This document shows, in pieces, positions 1 through 9,936 of a stretch of 64,000 bases of DNA. Every line of letters starts with the position of its first letter. Positions within the stretch are counted from its first letter, which is position 1. A model generated the notes under the pieces. The model was given only the letters and a program-made list of their open reading frames with translations. It searched no databases and had not been told where the DNA came from. The translations under genes and the position numbers were made by a program. Source of the stretch: Yamadazyma tenuis (lineage: Eukaryota > Ascomycota > Pichiomycetes > Serinales > Debaryomycetaceae); assembly GCF_029203305.1 (NCBI RefSeq), contig NC_089465.1, forward strand, positions 806,001-870,000, in the 5' to 3' direction.

Positions 1-650
1 TGTCATAGTGCGGACATAGGTCTGTAACAATGCGCAATTAAACAGATAGTCACAAGCATTTAAGTGGCAGCCCAAATGGTTGGTAGTACAGAGGAAAGTG
101 GAAACGAGGACGCAATTTTTGAGGGTTTTTTCTAGCGCAACTCTGAGGCTTTGAAGGTCATAATAAGCTCCCTATTTAAAGCGCACTGAAATAATCACGT
201 CAGGGTTCTTCAATGTCAAAGCAAAGTTAAATTGTTTTCAGGCAAGATCGGGGAATTCCAAACTTTAAACAGTGATATGAGTGTGACAACAGGTACAAGG
301 ACTTGTTCCTTTCGGGTAAGTTCCCGTGAGCGAATATGAAACCAATACCAAGGTGATCACCAAAATAAGAAACCAACGGTAACCTTTTACCCCTAGCCGA
401 GAGAACTGATGCAATATCGACAAGGAAGAAATCGACTAGAAAATACCTCAATTATTAATAGTCATTCAGGAACCAATTTCTGGTTTTGGAAACTATCAAC
501 AAAATTCGCAGCCACTGAGGTAATTATGGCAGCGAGCGCAAGTAGGAATGAAACTTGAGCAGAAATAGCCTAATCAGTCTCAAACACATGCTGGCTAGTT
601 TAAATAAACTGTCCATGCTCTATATTGTATTTATATACCTGCTTTTTATA
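1..650. other. Intergenic region upstream of the HAK-type transporter
   Basis: No convincing gene is seen. A TATA-like TATTTAAA lies near 173-180, too far upstream to assign firmly to the transporter starting at 651. The only longer reading frame, on the minus strand at 227-451, has no recognisable features. The part between 555 and 650 is open in frame with the transporter, but that extension begins with TTG and is not counted as coding. Confidence 0.5.
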
Positions 651-2093
651 ATGACAGTGAAGAAGCAACAGTCCATAATAAGCATCACCGAACTAACAAG
701 GATTAACGAATACCATCGTTACTATGGAGCAATTTCAAGTGAAAGTGAAGAAAGTGAAGAGGACTTTAGTCTTGAAAGTATTGTACCAAAAGCCCATACT
801 ACACAAACCACGTGGTTTGGTTGTATTTCCATGCTCGGAGTGACATTTAGTGATATCAGCACTTCTCCATTGTACTCGTTCAATACCATGTGCACTTTTC
901 ACAATCATGAAAGAGAAGACATATATGGATCAGTATCTGTGATATTTTACCTATTTTTAGTCATTGTACTTGTTAAGTACTTATTGGTAGTGGTGTATGT
1001 GGGTAGTTATCGAGGTAAAGGAGGTCATATCGCGGTGCTTGCCAAAATAGCTTCCGTCAAATACAACTGGATTATAAAACTCATATGTTTCATTGGCTGC
1101 TCACTTGTCTTATCCAATGCTGTTCTAAATCCCACAACTTCTGTATTGAGTGCAGTAGAAGGTATAAAAATAGCATGTCCTGGGTTTGGATATATGTATT
1201 TGGGTGTTTGTATCTTGTTGGTGATGCTTATGTTACAGAGATTCAAGAGTGCTACCATTGTCACGCTGATGATTTCTCCAATAATATTCGTTTGGTTAAT
1301 ATGCTTGGCTTTTATTGGAGTATACAATATACTCATGGAACCTCAAATAGTGCAAGCATTCAACCCTATATTTACTTATCGTTTTGTGGGAAAGTATGGG
1401 ATTAGGTGCTTGAGCAGTGCCTTTTTAACGGTTACAGGAGCAGAAACCTTATTCACAGACTTCCAGACGGTTAATAGACTAGCTATCCAGCTAAATATGG
1501 CATGTTTTGTGTACCCTTGTTTAATGCTTAGTTACTTTGGACAAGCAGCTTATATTGTGAACCATAAACATACCAGCCAAAATGTGTTTTACAGTTCTAT
1601 CCCTGGTGGACCATCGAGTCCACTATTCTGGTTTATTCTTGCACAAGCAACACTATCCACAATTGTGGCAAGTCAATCAGCATTTCTGGGGGTCTTCACC
1701 ATCACTAACCAACTTATTCACTGTAGGAGTTTTCCCAAATTAAAGGTGCAAAAATTGGTTAATTCTCACAAGGTATTTATTCCTTTCATCAATTATATTC
1801 TTATGCTTGGACCAATTGCTGCAGCTTTAGTGTTCAGAGACACCACCAGAATCACTTACGCTTACAGTCTTGCAATCGCAATGGACTTTATCATCACAAC
1901 TATATTGGTTGAAATTACATTGGTCATAGTCTACCAGTCCAAATTTGCAGCCATAGGATTCGCCGTATTCATTCCTTTGGAAATTGCCATTATAACCGCT
2001 AACCTATGCAATTTCTTACAAGGAGGATGGTTCACCATTGTAATAAGTATTTTATTTCTTGCAAACATGCTAACCTACAACAGACTTACATAA
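651..2093 (+). CDS. HAK/KUP-family potassium transporter, C-terminally shortened
   Basis: Likely a plasma-membrane K+ transporter of the KUP/HAK/KT family. The first ATG is at 651, giving 480 residues; the upstream in-frame extension starts with TTG. After an acidic N-terminus (ESEESEEDFS) comes the TM1 signature GVTFSDISTSPLY, then many hydrophobic segments with family motifs TGAETLFTDF, GQAAYIVNHK and a terminal GGWF. Family members usually read GDIGTSPLY in TM1 and GEGG in the first loop; here these are SDISTSPLY and GKGG. Fungal HAK proteins are usually about 750-820 residues with a large cytoplasmic C-terminal domain. This ORF stops just after the last membrane segment, 20 bp from the convergent SCD6 stop, so the tail is absent. 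It may be a diverged paralogue, possibly non-transporting. Family assignment is firm; activity is not. Confidence 0.85.
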   Translation: MTVKKQQSIISITELTRINEYHRYYGAISSESEESEEDFSLESIVPKAHTTQTTWFGCISMLGVTFSDISTSPLYSFNTMCTFHNHEREDIYGSVSVIFYLFLVIVLVKYLLVVVYVGSYRGKGGHIAVLAKIASVKYNWIIKLICFIGCSLVLSNAVLNPTTSVLSAVEGIKIACPGFGYMYLGVCILLVMLMLQRFKSATIVTLMISPIIFVWLICLAFIGVYNILMEPQIVQAFNPIFTYRFVGKYGIRCLSSAFLTVTGAETLFTDFQTVNRLAIQLNMACFVYPCLMLSYFGQAAYIVNHKHTSQNVFYSSIPGGPSSPLFWFILAQATLSTIVASQSAFLGVFTITNQLIHCRSFPKLKVQKLVNSHKVFIPFINYILMLGPIAAALVFRDTTRITYAYSLAIAMDFIITTILVEITLVIVYQSKFAAIGFAVFIPLEIAIITANLCNFLQGGWFTIVISILFLANMLTYNRLT

Positions 2094-2113
2094 TTAAGGT
2101 GGAATACATAACC

Positions 2114-2920
2114 TCAGGCCCATTCAGGAGTCTTTTCATAGTTTCCTCTTCCTCTACCATTACCACGTCCCCTTCCTCTTCCCCTTCCTCTTCCTCTGTA
2201 CCCCCCTCTTCCTCTGCCCCTGCCTCTACCATTATCCACAGAGCTCTCACCGAATGTATCATAGTTCAACTGCTTCTCTTCATTCCATCTCATACCACTT
2301 TTTTCGTCGGTGGAACCCAGTAAACTATCAAAGAAAGATGACTTCTGATAGGTGGGCTTTTCCTTTTCACTCTCAATCTCCTTGACAAATTTGGAGTTGG
2401 CTGTTTCAAAGTCAAAGTCTTCGGTATATTCGAGTTTCTTGTCGGACTTCGTCTTGGGTTGAGCGTTGCTTGGTTCAGGAACTGCGGCAGGAACTGGCTG
2501 GGCAGGAGAGGCCTTGGTTGGAGGCTCGGTGGTTGTTGGTGTTGGCTGAACCCGTTGAGGAGATGCTTGGTGAGGTTGGGCAACAGGAGCAGCGGTTTGC
2601 ACTGGGGCATGTGGGACTGCACCAGGTTGAGGAGTTGGTGTAGGAGTAGGTTCAGGAGTAATTTGATCCAAAGGAGCATCCAAAACACTCAAGTCCTTAA
2701 CATCATTACCTCTGAAAACCACGTAGTCATAAATATCATTTCCTGGGGCCACTTCCAAGTTGGGTTGACCTGCCTGACTAAATCTTCCTTCAGTTCCAAA
2801 TGATCTGACGGATTTCAAGGCAATGGTAGCATCCTCAGCACTTATATTATCCAATACCCCAACATAACGAAGCTGCTTGTTGGAGATCAATGATATGGTC
2901 TTACCAATATATTGTGACAT
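2114..2920 (-). CDS. SCD6: Scd6/Lsm14 (RAP55) mRNP translation repressor
   Basis: Cytoplasmic RNA-binding protein of P-bodies that represses translation initiation and promotes decapping. The chosen start gives 268 residues beginning MSQYIGKTISLIS, the usual first residues of an LSm14 domain (about residues 1-80, with DATIALKSVRSFGTEGR). A Pro/Gln/Thr-rich linker follows, then an FDF box (EDFDFETANSKF, near 175-190), an FFD-type motif (KSSFFDSLLG) and a long RGG/RGRG tail typical of eIF4G-binding Scd6. The tail is encoded by a pyrimidine-rich simple sequence on the plus strand near 2140-2230. It is convergent with the HAK gene and divergent from SPN1, with 102 bp between the two starts. Confidence 0.93.
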   Translation of the reverse strand: MSQYIGKTISLISNKQLRYVGVLDNISAEDATIALKSVRSFGTEGRFSQAGQPNLEVAPGNDIYDYVVFRGNDVKDLSVLDAPLDQITPEPTPTPTPQPGAVPHAPVQTAAPVAQPHQASPQRVQPTPTTTEPPTKASPAQPVPAAVPEPSNAQPKTKSDKKLEYTEDFDFETANSKFVKEIESEKEKPTYQKSSFFDSLLGSTDEKSGMRWNEEKQLNYDTFGESSVDNGRGRGRGRGGYRGRGRGRGRGRGNGRGRGNYEKTPEWA

Positions 2921-3022
2921 TACTATTGGTACCTGAGTTTTATATGTGTTGGTGATAAGTTGGAAAAAATGTCCGCACTGAACTGACAATTTTTGTGTTG
3001 AGACAAGCCAATAACAGAAACC

Positions 3023-4216
3023 ATGTCAGAGACTGAAGATATAAATGATATGTTCAAAGAGGAGGATGTGAATGATCAGTTCCCAGACATCGATCCAGAT
3101 CTCAATTCAGATGGAAATGAGGATGATCAACCTATAGATAATGACAAAGAGGTGGTTTCTTCAAACGAAAACGACATAGGTGAATACGATGAAGATGTAT
3201 ATACCATACAAGCCCACAGAAATACCGAAGGTGCGACCAAGCAGACCAAGAAGAAGAACATTAGAAGAAGTAAAGTTACAAGAACTTCTGAACCAGTTGG
3301 AGCTCCAGCCCCGGTGGCAGACTATGGTGATGATAACGAGCAACCTACTGATGAATTTGCCAATGAAGATCCAGCTCTGAGAAAGAGACGATTGTTGGAA
3401 GAGAAAATGACAGCTGCGATCAAGAAGACTGCCACAAAGCGGCGGAAGGCCGACGAGGATGACTTGGAGCGGATGCAAGATGACAAGATTGATTACTTGA
3501 AGGACAAGATGATTAAAGCTGCCAACTCAGATGCTGAAAAGAACCTACAAGGATCAGTAGCCACTGAAAAGTTGAAGATGCTTGGAGAAGTGATCAATGT
3601 GTTGTCAAAGGCCGACTTAGCCATTTCGATTTTGGATAATAATTTATTAGAAGCAGTAAGATTATGGTTGGAACCTTTACCTGATTCGTCGATGCCAGCT
3701 TACCAGATTCAGAAAGAGTTGATCACTGCTTTGGTTGATTTACCCATCAAGACTGACCATTTGGTTGCATCTGGAATGGGAAAAGTCATGGTGTTTTATC
3801 AAAGAAGCAAAAGAACCGAAGCCAACTTAAAGAGAATAGTTGATAAGTTGATTGGAGATTGGACTAGACCCATCTTAAACAAAAGTGACTCGTACAAGGA
3901 TAGAAGTATCCAATTTCAGGAATATAACAAAACTAAATTCAGTAACAAGTTATCATCATCCAAGCCTAAGACTCAAGAAGCTAAAACTTTATATGAAGAA
4001 AGTGCTGAGAGAAGAAATAGGGCTGCCATCCCTGCTGCCAGAACCACGGCTTACAAGATTGCCCCCAAAGTCAACCCTGAAGTGCTTCAAAGAAAGTTCA
4101 ATGGTGGTGGGAATAGTGATGAAAGATTCAAGAGAATTAACCAAAAACTTAACCTTAAGAAAAAGATTAATAAGAAGTCAGGTCCCTCTATTGAAGGTAG
4201 AAACTTAGGTATTTAA
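3023..4216 (+). CDS. SPN1: Transcription elongation factor Spn1/Iws1
   Basis: Nuclear factor that binds Spt6 and RNA polymerase II and acts in elongation, chromatin and mRNA processing. The protein is 397 residues. An acidic disordered N-terminus (about 1-150) is followed by the conserved TFIIS N-terminal (LW) domain at roughly 170-310, with [36 protein letters not shown] and [10 protein letters not shown]. The basic tail ends at GRNLGI. The length is close to S. cerevisiae Spn1 (410). It shares a very short bidirectional promoter with SCD6 and is convergent with RPS23. Identification is based on remembered family motifs. Confidence 0.93.
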   Translation: MSETEDINDMFKEEDVNDQFPDIDPDLNSDGNEDDQPIDNDKEVVSSNENDIGEYDEDVYTIQAHRNTEGATKQTKKKNIRRSKVTRTSEPVGAPAPVADYGDDNEQPTDEFANEDPALRKRRLLEEKMTAAIKKTATKRRKADEDDLERMQDDKIDYLKDKMIKAANSDAEKNLQGSVATEKLKMLGEVINVLSKADLAISILDNNLLEAVRLWLEPLPDSSMPAYQIQKELITALVDLPIKTDHLVASGMGKVMVFYQRSKRTEANLKRIVDKLIGDWTRPILNKSDSYKDRSIQFQEYNKTKFSNKLSSSKPKTQEAKTLYEESAERRNRAAIPAARTTAYKIAPKVNPEVLQRKFNGGGNSDERFKRINQKLNLKKKINKKSGPSIEGRNLGI

Positions 4217-4366
4217 TTAGGTAAAGTTCAACTAATATACTTGTATAATTACAGGCCACGATTTTAATCTTTTATGCATTAACCACTGGAACGGCAATAT
4301 AAAATATACAATATCTTGTTATATTCTAGGAATAATAAAATATAATATGATGAAGGATAGATTGAT

Positions 4367-4804
4367 TTACGATCTTGGCTTTTCCTTCTTTTCCTTGAAC
4401 AAGGCCAACAAAGAAACACCAGACACTTTAACAACCTTGAATCTAACACCAGGAATATCACCCTTAGCCTTACCTCTTCTACCGAAACCGGCCAACAAGA
4501 CTTCGTCATTTTCATCAACAAAGTTCAAACAACCATCGTTTGGAACGAAAGCAGTAACTCTCTTACCGTTCTTGATTAATTGGACTCTGACACACTTTCT
4601 AATAGCGGAGTTTGGTTGCTTGGATTCAATACCAATCTTTTCCAACACGATACCTTTAGCGTGAGAAGATCCACCGAAAGGAGACGACTTGAAGGCAGTT
4701 CCCAACAATCTGGACTTATATTGTTGGTCAGCCCACTTGTTTTCTCTTCTGTGGACTCTCAACTTTCTAGCGGCGTTTAATCCTCTTGGCTTTCCTTTAC
4801 CCAT
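4367..4804 (-). CDS. RPS23: 40S ribosomal protein S23 (uS12)
   Basis: Decoding-centre protein of the small ribosomal subunit. All 145 residues match the eukaryotic length, from [15 protein letters not shown] to KEKKEKPRS. It contains the uS12 signature [20 protein letters not shown], with the proline that is dihydroxylated in yeasts (NDGCLNF region). The gene is continuous: the start codon runs directly into conserved sequence, so no 5' intron is needed, unlike the S. cerevisiae copies. Its upstream region (4805-5151) is also the 3' flank of ANT1. Confidence 0.97.
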   Translation of the reverse strand: MGKGKPRGLNAARKLRVHRRENKWADQQYKSRLLGTAFKSSPFGGSSHAKGIVLEKIGIESKQPNSAIRKCVRVQLIKNGKRVTAFVPNDGCLNFVDENDEVLLAGFGRRGKAKGDIPGVRFKVVKVSGVSLLALFKEKKEKPRS

Positions 4805-5151
4805 GATTGATTATTTTACTCTTCGGTTAGTTAAAACTTGTATTAAATTTTTTCAGTGCTTGAGAAGTAAAGAAAATTTTCTGGCGGAGTGGTGGAGGGA
4901 CGACGCACAAACGGTCGTGTGCAGGAAGACACAAAAAAAGCAGTCGTGGTACCAATGACACCAAATGCGAGGGCGCGAACCCTCATCCTCTGTTAAGGCA
5001 TCGATAAGATAAGCTTACAGTTCAAATACTGGGGTTAAAACATACATTAAAAGTATTGGGTTAACAAACTTTATGAGGTGAATTTGTCGATTCTTTATTT
5101 TCTGTCCCCATGCATCATCTTTATAAATCTATCATAATAATAATTGTCAAC
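4805..5151 (-). promoter_or_regulatory. RPS23 upstream region with a palindromic element
   Basis: This 347-bp gap is the promoter side of RPS23 and the 3' flank of ANT1. A palindrome-like element gagggcgcgaaccctc lies at 4969-4984. In CTG-clade yeasts ribosomal-protein promoters are bound by Tbf1 and Cbf1; this element contains an AACCC core but is not a clear match to either, so a regulatory role is inference. AT-rich sequence lies immediately 5' of the start codon. No tRNA could be folded here by eye. Confidence 0.3.
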
Positions 5152-6111
5152 TCATTTCTTCTTAGCTTTCAATAACTGCAACAAAAACATGAAGAACAAG
5201 TCGAGTTGATCTTTAAACATAAATAATAACCCTTGTACAAAAACTCCCTTCACCAACTGAGGAGCAATGCCCTTGTATAATCCCTTGAATCTCTCTGTCA
5301 GCCACAAGTGTTCTAATGCGTGAGTAAACCCATCAAACCTAACATGATCTGGGTCATCAGAGTCTTTCTTCTGCAACATGGCTTTAGAGACAATCAACGG
5401 TTGGGTCACAACAGTGGCTAAAGACTTGGCCACCACTCCCAACGAGAAACTCTCTATTGGCAGCAAATATTGTTTTTCCCCGTAGAACAAGGTTCTCAAT
5501 CTTTCGTACGAACCATAGGTAATGGAAGGATTAATACACAACACCAACGACACTCTCAATCCTCTCCAAAAACCGGTGACACCGTCTTTCTTGTAGACCT
5601 GTTGAGCCAATTGGAACAAGTTGTTATGGTCTTTATCGGTCTGTTGTTGGGTAGTAATTACTCCAATGGGCATAGTAAACATCTGAGAGATGGCAGCTGC
5701 CAATGCTCCTAAAAACAACTCGGTAAACGTCGATGCTTTATGGTGGGGAATCTTCTTGTGCATATTGGCATAAACTCGCTTGACAATTGTATACCAATAA
5801 AAATAGGAGAAGTTCTGAGCAGCAGTACCCAAGATGGAGGAAAACAATCCGTGATACCAGCCCAATATCCCCTTTTTGGCATAAATTCTCTTCAAAACAT
5901 CAAGCGTGTGTTTGTATTTCTTCTCTCCTTTAGGATCATTTGACTGTTGATACACACTGTCTATGCTGGAAGATTTGTCAATGGGTGTGCTTTTTGGTAC
6001 AACCTGAGTTTGGATTAATGTCTTGGATAAATCTAGTGGGTATACTAACGTATTAGCAATGACCGAGGCCAAGGCTCCAGATGCTGCCTTCTCAATTGGA
6101 CTAAGCGACAT
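5152..6111 (-). CDS. ANT1: Peroxisomal adenine nucleotide carrier Ant1
   Basis: Mitochondrial-carrier-family protein that exchanges ATP for AMP across the peroxisomal membrane, supplying ATP for fatty-acid activation in peroxisomes. From the start at 6111 it has 319 residues, close to S. cerevisiae Ant1 (328). The longer frame adds 38 unconvincing residues. Three repeats are visible: VYPLDLSKTLIQ near 20, FTMPIGVITTQQQ near 150 and VTQPLIVSKAMLQ near 240. NPSITYGSYERL and the end motif KGVFVQGLLFMFKDQL are characteristic of Ant1. The second repeat reads MPIGVITTQQ, typical of this subfamily rather than the canonical PxDxxR. Confidence 0.9.
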   Translation of the reverse strand: MSLSPIEKAASGALASVIANTLVYPLDLSKTLIQTQVVPKSTPIDKSSSIDSVYQQSNDPKGEKKYKHTLDVLKRIYAKKGILGWYHGLFSSILGTAAQNFSYFYWYTIVKRVYANMHKKIPHHKASTFTELFLGALAAAISQMFTMPIGVITTQQQTDKDHNNLFQLAQQVYKKDGVTGFWRGLRVSLVLCINPSITYGSYERLRTLFYGEKQYLLPIESFSLGVVAKSLATVVTQPLIVSKAMLQKKDSDDPDHVRFDGFTHALEHLWLTERFKGLYKGIAPQLVKGVFVQGLLFMFKDQLDLFFMFLLQLLKAKKK

Positions 6112-6296
6112 TGTCAGATCCAAATTCCAAGGTTTTATGGGGAAGTTTTTTATTTTAAAAAAGGGATTATGTACGTTCTTATGGAGTTTATATATAAATG
6201 CGCTATCCGAGGTTTTGATCCTCATATGAAAATTGTTGCCCTACGCTCCCCACAAAATTTGCTCATCTGTCGCGCAAGTGGGATACCACAAGTATG

Positions 6297-7514
6297 CTAT
6301 TTCCACACTTTGATATGTCTATCATCTCCGATGGTGACAACAGTCTCACCTCCGAGGTCGTAGGTTTCCACAAACTTGACTCTACCATTGTGGCAAGGAA
6401 TTTCAATAATCTTGTCGTTGGCTAAATTAATACCTCTTAATATGCCGTCATCTCCCAAAACCCATATTCCAGTGCCATCTTTTCTCCAGCTAATCACTGG
6501 AATACTAAATTTATCTTGGGGTGACATAGTAAGAATGTTCTTACTGATCTGGTTTCTTCGGATGTCATTCGTGGCGGTAAAGTCGGTGATCGGTAAAACC
6601 ATCACCCGCATATATGGCTCATGAGATGTGCCGACGGCCACTAAAAGTTGTTTATCAAAACAGTTAAATTTAATGATTCGGGGAGAAAAGTTGCTGGTGG
6701 TGAACTCGGCATCGTTGATGGATATTCTATATAATCTTTCGAGTTCTTTCGAGGATTTGGCGTGAACTAAGTCCAAGAGTGTATTCTCATTATAGCCCAC
6801 AAGTGCTACAACTTGATTCTGGTAGTTGATCACATCGAAACAGGAAGGAATATTACTGATCTCAAATGAGGCTGAAACGTCCCACTGCCGAAGGCTGATG
6901 AGCTTGATGAGCTTATCAAATCCTAAAGATACCAAGTATGGTTCAGAGTCAATTTCAACTATTTTCATGTCTACTATTAGCCTTCTGTGCACTTGCAATT
7001 CATTGACTTTAGTCAATTCTTCGCCTTCTATCTTGAAATGGTAGATCACTCCACTCATGCCAGCCAAATAAACGTTGTCATAAGAATCGCTGACTATTTT
7101 CTTGATCACAAGGCGTCCTATTATTTGGTCAAATATGTTCACAATTTTCCCGTTGAAATCCACAATTATTAACTTCTGCTTGGCCGTAGATAAAAGCACC
7201 CAATTTTTGTGAAGTACAATATCCACAGAAACAATAACCTGGTCAATATCTGTATCAAGATAAAGGTTTTTGGGGTATGGAGTTTTCCAAGGCTTGAAGT
7301 CTTTGTTATCCAACGGGGTGTCAATTTTACTGATCTCTTGTTGAATAGATTTGAAGTTAAACCGGTCATTGATAATCTCATTCAAAGTCTCCTTGTTGGG
7401 CAATTCGTGGGTTTCAGTACAAATTGGTTGTCCATACTCTTCTTCAAACTTTTGAAAAGTCTGTTCGAACCCGTTTTCCTTGAGGAAATGTCCAATCAAG
7501 TTGATGATTGTCAT
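6297..7514 (-). CDS. LisH and WD40-like repeat protein, uncharacterised
   Basis: I do not recognise a named orthologue. The 405-residue protein starts at the ATG at 7514; the preceding in-frame codon is GTG. Residues about 4-35 (IINLIGHFLKENGFEQTFQKFEEEY) form a LisH dimerisation motif. The rest (about 85-405) is a series of beta-rich repeats such as YLVSLGFDKLIKLISLRQWD and a final GDDRHIKVWK, consistent with a seven-bladed WD40 propeller whose WD signatures are mostly degenerate. LisH-WD40 architecture suggests a scaffold in a multiprotein complex. It lies between ANT1 and DBR1 on the same strand, 45 bp from the DBR1 stop. Confidence 0.75.
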   Translation of the reverse strand: MTIINLIGHFLKENGFEQTFQKFEEEYGQPICTETHELPNKETLNEIINDRFNFKSIQQEISKIDTPLDNKDFKPWKTPYPKNLYLDTDIDQVIVSVDIVLHKNWVLLSTAKQKLIIVDFNGKIVNIFDQIIGRLVIKKIVSDSYDNVYLAGMSGVIYHFKIEGEELTKVNELQVHRRLIVDMKIVEIDSEPYLVSLGFDKLIKLISLRQWDVSASFEISNIPSCFDVINYQNQVVALVGYNENTLLDLVHAKSSKELERLYRISINDAEFTTSNFSPRIIKFNCFDKQLLVAVGTSHEPYMRVMVLPITDFTATNDIRRNQISKNILTMSPQDKFSIPVISWRKDGTGIWVLGDDGILRGINLANDKIIEIPCHNGRVKFVETYDLGGETVVTIGDDRHIKVWK

Positions 7515-7559
7515 CACTAGGATTATAAATTATCGCATCCCTAAAAAGCTGCGAAATCA

Positions 7560-8780
7560 TCACCTTGAAATATCAAACTTTGTACAATATTCCTCTGTTT
7601 GGTTGTTAGGCCAAAATTGTAGATCAGGAGAAATAAGCCCGCTAGGAGCAATGACTTTGAAATTAAAAGGCACCTTAAAATCTTCTGGATTTACACTCAA
7701 TGAATTTAGCTCCTCTTCAATTTCTTGGTTAAGCACCCTAAGTACTTTGATTGTGTACGAACTGTCTAACAATTCCTTGGGCTTGATCTGTTTGCCCTTG
7801 TCAGATACTACAAACCGACCCATTAGCTTATTGATAACAATAGCTCTTCTATCATAGTAGAAATCGTCCTTGTCAAACGAAATATGGTTCTTGTCTACCA
7901 GAACATTGAAAATTTCCAAGTGCCTTCTATGCTTTCCACATTTATCAAGAGCAAGAAAATGAGTAGACAGTGATGATGATTCTTCTTCTTCTTCTGTATC
8001 ATCCATCCCCATATCAAGGTCGATTTCGTCGGTATTTTTTGTTTTCTGCAACTGTTGGTGACCAGGAACATCCACTTCGAACTTGACGTGGAGGTGGCTC
8101 AGAAACCAGTATGTTGGCCTCAAGTGATTGAACACATTTTTTAACAAAGGACTTCCAAGACGCCCGGAATTGATATCATCTTTGAAAAATGGCTTCTTCT
8201 TCAAAAGACCATCCAAGCCGCCTTGGTGGTAAATATACTGGGGCCAATCGTGACTCACCACTATATCTATGTTCAACTCAGACTGTATCAACATCATCTT
8301 CAAATAATTCATGGGTGTCATGTGGTAGACTGACCGTATGGTCAGGGGAGTGTATGGTAACGGTACATCTTCTATCCTGTTATCGAGAAATGACGAGTAA
8401 TTGAAGATGCCACTGGCCCCCACAATACGTAAACCTTTGTACCACAAACATCCAAATTCTCCCAAATAATATATATTGGGAGCTACCCACCCACCATACT
8501 TCAACTCTGTAAGGTAACTGGACGACTCATGATTCCCACCAATAAAGATTGTCGGTATTGGGGCTCGCTTTTGTCCCGAATAGTACTTGTGGAAGTGTCC
8601 CAAGGATTTGTATTTTGAAGGTACTGCGATGGCATTTAAGTCAGTGTTGTTTCGGAGTGCTTGAAAATCTCCCGTGATGACAAGTAAGTCAACCTTCTTT
8701 CCTATGAGCTTTGAATATATGAGATCCAACTCACCGTGACAGCATCCTTGTACTGCAATCTTTAAAGTTTTTATCGCCAT
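7560..8780 (-). CDS. DBR1: RNA lariat debranching enzyme
   Basis: Hydrolyses the 2'-5' bond of excised intron lariats so introns can be degraded or processed. The chosen start (8780, MAIKTLKIAVQGCCHGELD) gives 406 residues, matching S. cerevisiae Dbr1 (405); 15 upstream in-frame residues are not conserved. Metallophosphoesterase motifs are intact: GCCHGELD (family-specific Cys in place of Asp), GDFQALRN, GGNHESS, VSHDWP and SHLHVKFEV. The C-terminal Dbr1 domain follows an acidic loop (DDTEEEEE). A functional enzyme is expected. Confidence 0.95.
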   Translation of the reverse strand: MAIKTLKIAVQGCCHGELDLIYSKLIGKKVDLLVITGDFQALRNNTDLNAIAVPSKYKSLGHFHKYYSGQKRAPIPTIFIGGNHESSSYLTELKYGGWVAPNIYYLGEFGCLWYKGLRIVGASGIFNYSSFLDNRIEDVPLPYTPLTIRSVYHMTPMNYLKMMLIQSELNIDIVVSHDWPQYIYHQGGLDGLLKKKPFFKDDINSGRLGSPLLKNVFNHLRPTYWFLSHLHVKFEVDVPGHQQLQKTKNTDEIDLDMGMDDTEEEEESSSLSTHFLALDKCGKHRRHLEIFNVLVDKNHISFDKDDFYYDRRAIVINKLMGRFVVSDKGKQIKPKELLDSSYTIKVLRVLNQEIEEELNSLSVNPEDFKVPFNFKVIAPSGLISPDLQFWPNNQTEEYCTKFDISR

Positions 8781-8889
8781 CACAGTTGCAAGCTGCAGAC
8801 TCTCTACGCACAAATTGCGAATCATAAAAGCAGGATGTCAAAGCCGTAGCATAAATATATTTAAGCATATGTAAATGTCAAGAGAATAT

Positions 8890-9777
8890 CTAAAACTTGA
8901 AGACATGTTCCTTAGTGTATCCTAAGTCGGCCAAGATACCCGTGACTTCTCCCTGATCAGTTGGAGAGGTTTTGGGTCCCGAAATAGCCTTATACAAACC
9001 TGGAGGTCCACAAATAAATACCTTGGAGTCCTTAGAAGGAGCTGGCAACTTTTCAGACAAAAAGTCCTTATCGATGAAACCAGTTCTTCCGCTCCAGTTA
9101 GGTGGGGCCTTGTCTAAAAAGTACTCGACGGTGATCTGATCCTTGTGTTCAGCAACAATTTGGTCCAATTCGGTTCTCAACAAGACATCGTTGGAATCAA
9201 CACTTCCGTAGTACAAGTTAACCTTAGTCTTATCTTCTGGGTTTTTGGCGATTTCATGAATCAATTGGTACAAAGGAGCAATACCAGTACCTCCACCAAT
9301 GAGAAAGATGGATTTGTATTGGTTTGGTTCCCATTTCCACTTGATGATTGGACCTTTGAAAGACAAGGTTTCACCAGGCTTCAAGTCGTGGATATGAGAA
9401 GACATCTTACCACCATCGTACTTTTTGATGATAAATTCAATAACTCCCTTGGTGTCGTTGTCACTGATTGGGGTATATGGTCTGATAACATTGCTACCCT
9501 TTGCAGTAACAAACTTGGTCAACAAACAAGAAGCAGTGACCAATCCACTAACATCAGTTTGTTCGTTCAATTGGAAAACCAATCTCTTGGAGCTGGAACC
9601 AACGTTGGCAGAGGACTTCAATCTCAAATCCACCCAGTCGTTGGGGTCGGTGAATGTTTTTCCAGTATCGTTAGTGATTAGGGTGGAGTAATATTGGTAC
9701 GCAGCAAACGCCCCAATGGTGCCAGTCACCAATGGCAAGAAGACTTGTTTGTTGTGGAACAATGATCTGGATAACAT
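8890..9777 (-). CDS. MCR1: Mitochondrial NADH-cytochrome b5 reductase
   Basis: FAD enzyme transferring electrons from NADH, found in the mitochondrial outer membrane and intermembrane space. The 295 residues compare with 302 in S. cerevisiae Mcr1. An N-terminal basic stretch and hydrophobic segment (about 10-30, VFLPLVTGTIGAFAAYQYY) act as targeting and anchor. The FAD-binding motif RPYTPIS is near 100 and GGKMSSHIHDL near 125. NADH-binding motifs GGGTGIAPLYQ (near 165) and CGPPGLYKA (near 255) are intact. It diverges from the NAD(P)HX dehydratase gene, with 159 bp between starts. Confidence 0.95.
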   Translation of the reverse strand: MLSRSLFHNKQVFLPLVTGTIGAFAAYQYYSTLITNDTGKTFTDPNDWVDLRLKSSANVGSSSKRLVFQLNEQTDVSGLVTASCLLTKFVTAKGSNVIRPYTPISDNDTKGVIEFIIKKYDGGKMSSHIHDLKPGETLSFKGPIIKWKWEPNQYKSIFLIGGGTGIAPLYQLIHEIAKNPEDKTKVNLYYGSVDSNDVLLRTELDQIVAEHKDQITVEYFLDKAPPNWSGRTGFIDKDFLSEKLPAPSKDSKVFICGPPGLYKAISGPKTSPTDQGEVTGILADLGYTKEHVFKF

Positions 9778-9936
9778 GCTGTGAAATGGATTATGTTTTT
9801 TTCCCGGTTCTAGTGGAAATTGGAAAATTTACTGTGTTTAATTGGTGATAAATTGTGGGTTTTCGCATATGCAGGTAAATTGCTCGCGAAGGAGCACCGC
9901 AGAAGGCGAGCAGCTGTGAAAAATAAATGTAACGCC

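Noticed and set aside
4800..4860. A 5' intron in RPS23 as in S. cerevisiae
   Set aside because: The coding sequence is continuous from MGKGKPRG and no GTATGT/TACTAAC pair is near the start.
4960..5040. Possible tRNA gene suggested by a GTTCAAATA-like T-loop
   Set aside because: No acceptor stem or D arm could be folded around it, and the spacing is wrong.
9820..9936. In-frame N-terminal extension of the NAD(P)HX dehydratase that might encode a mitochondrial presequence
   Set aside because: The extension opens with TTG and contains no ATG; the first ATG is 9937.
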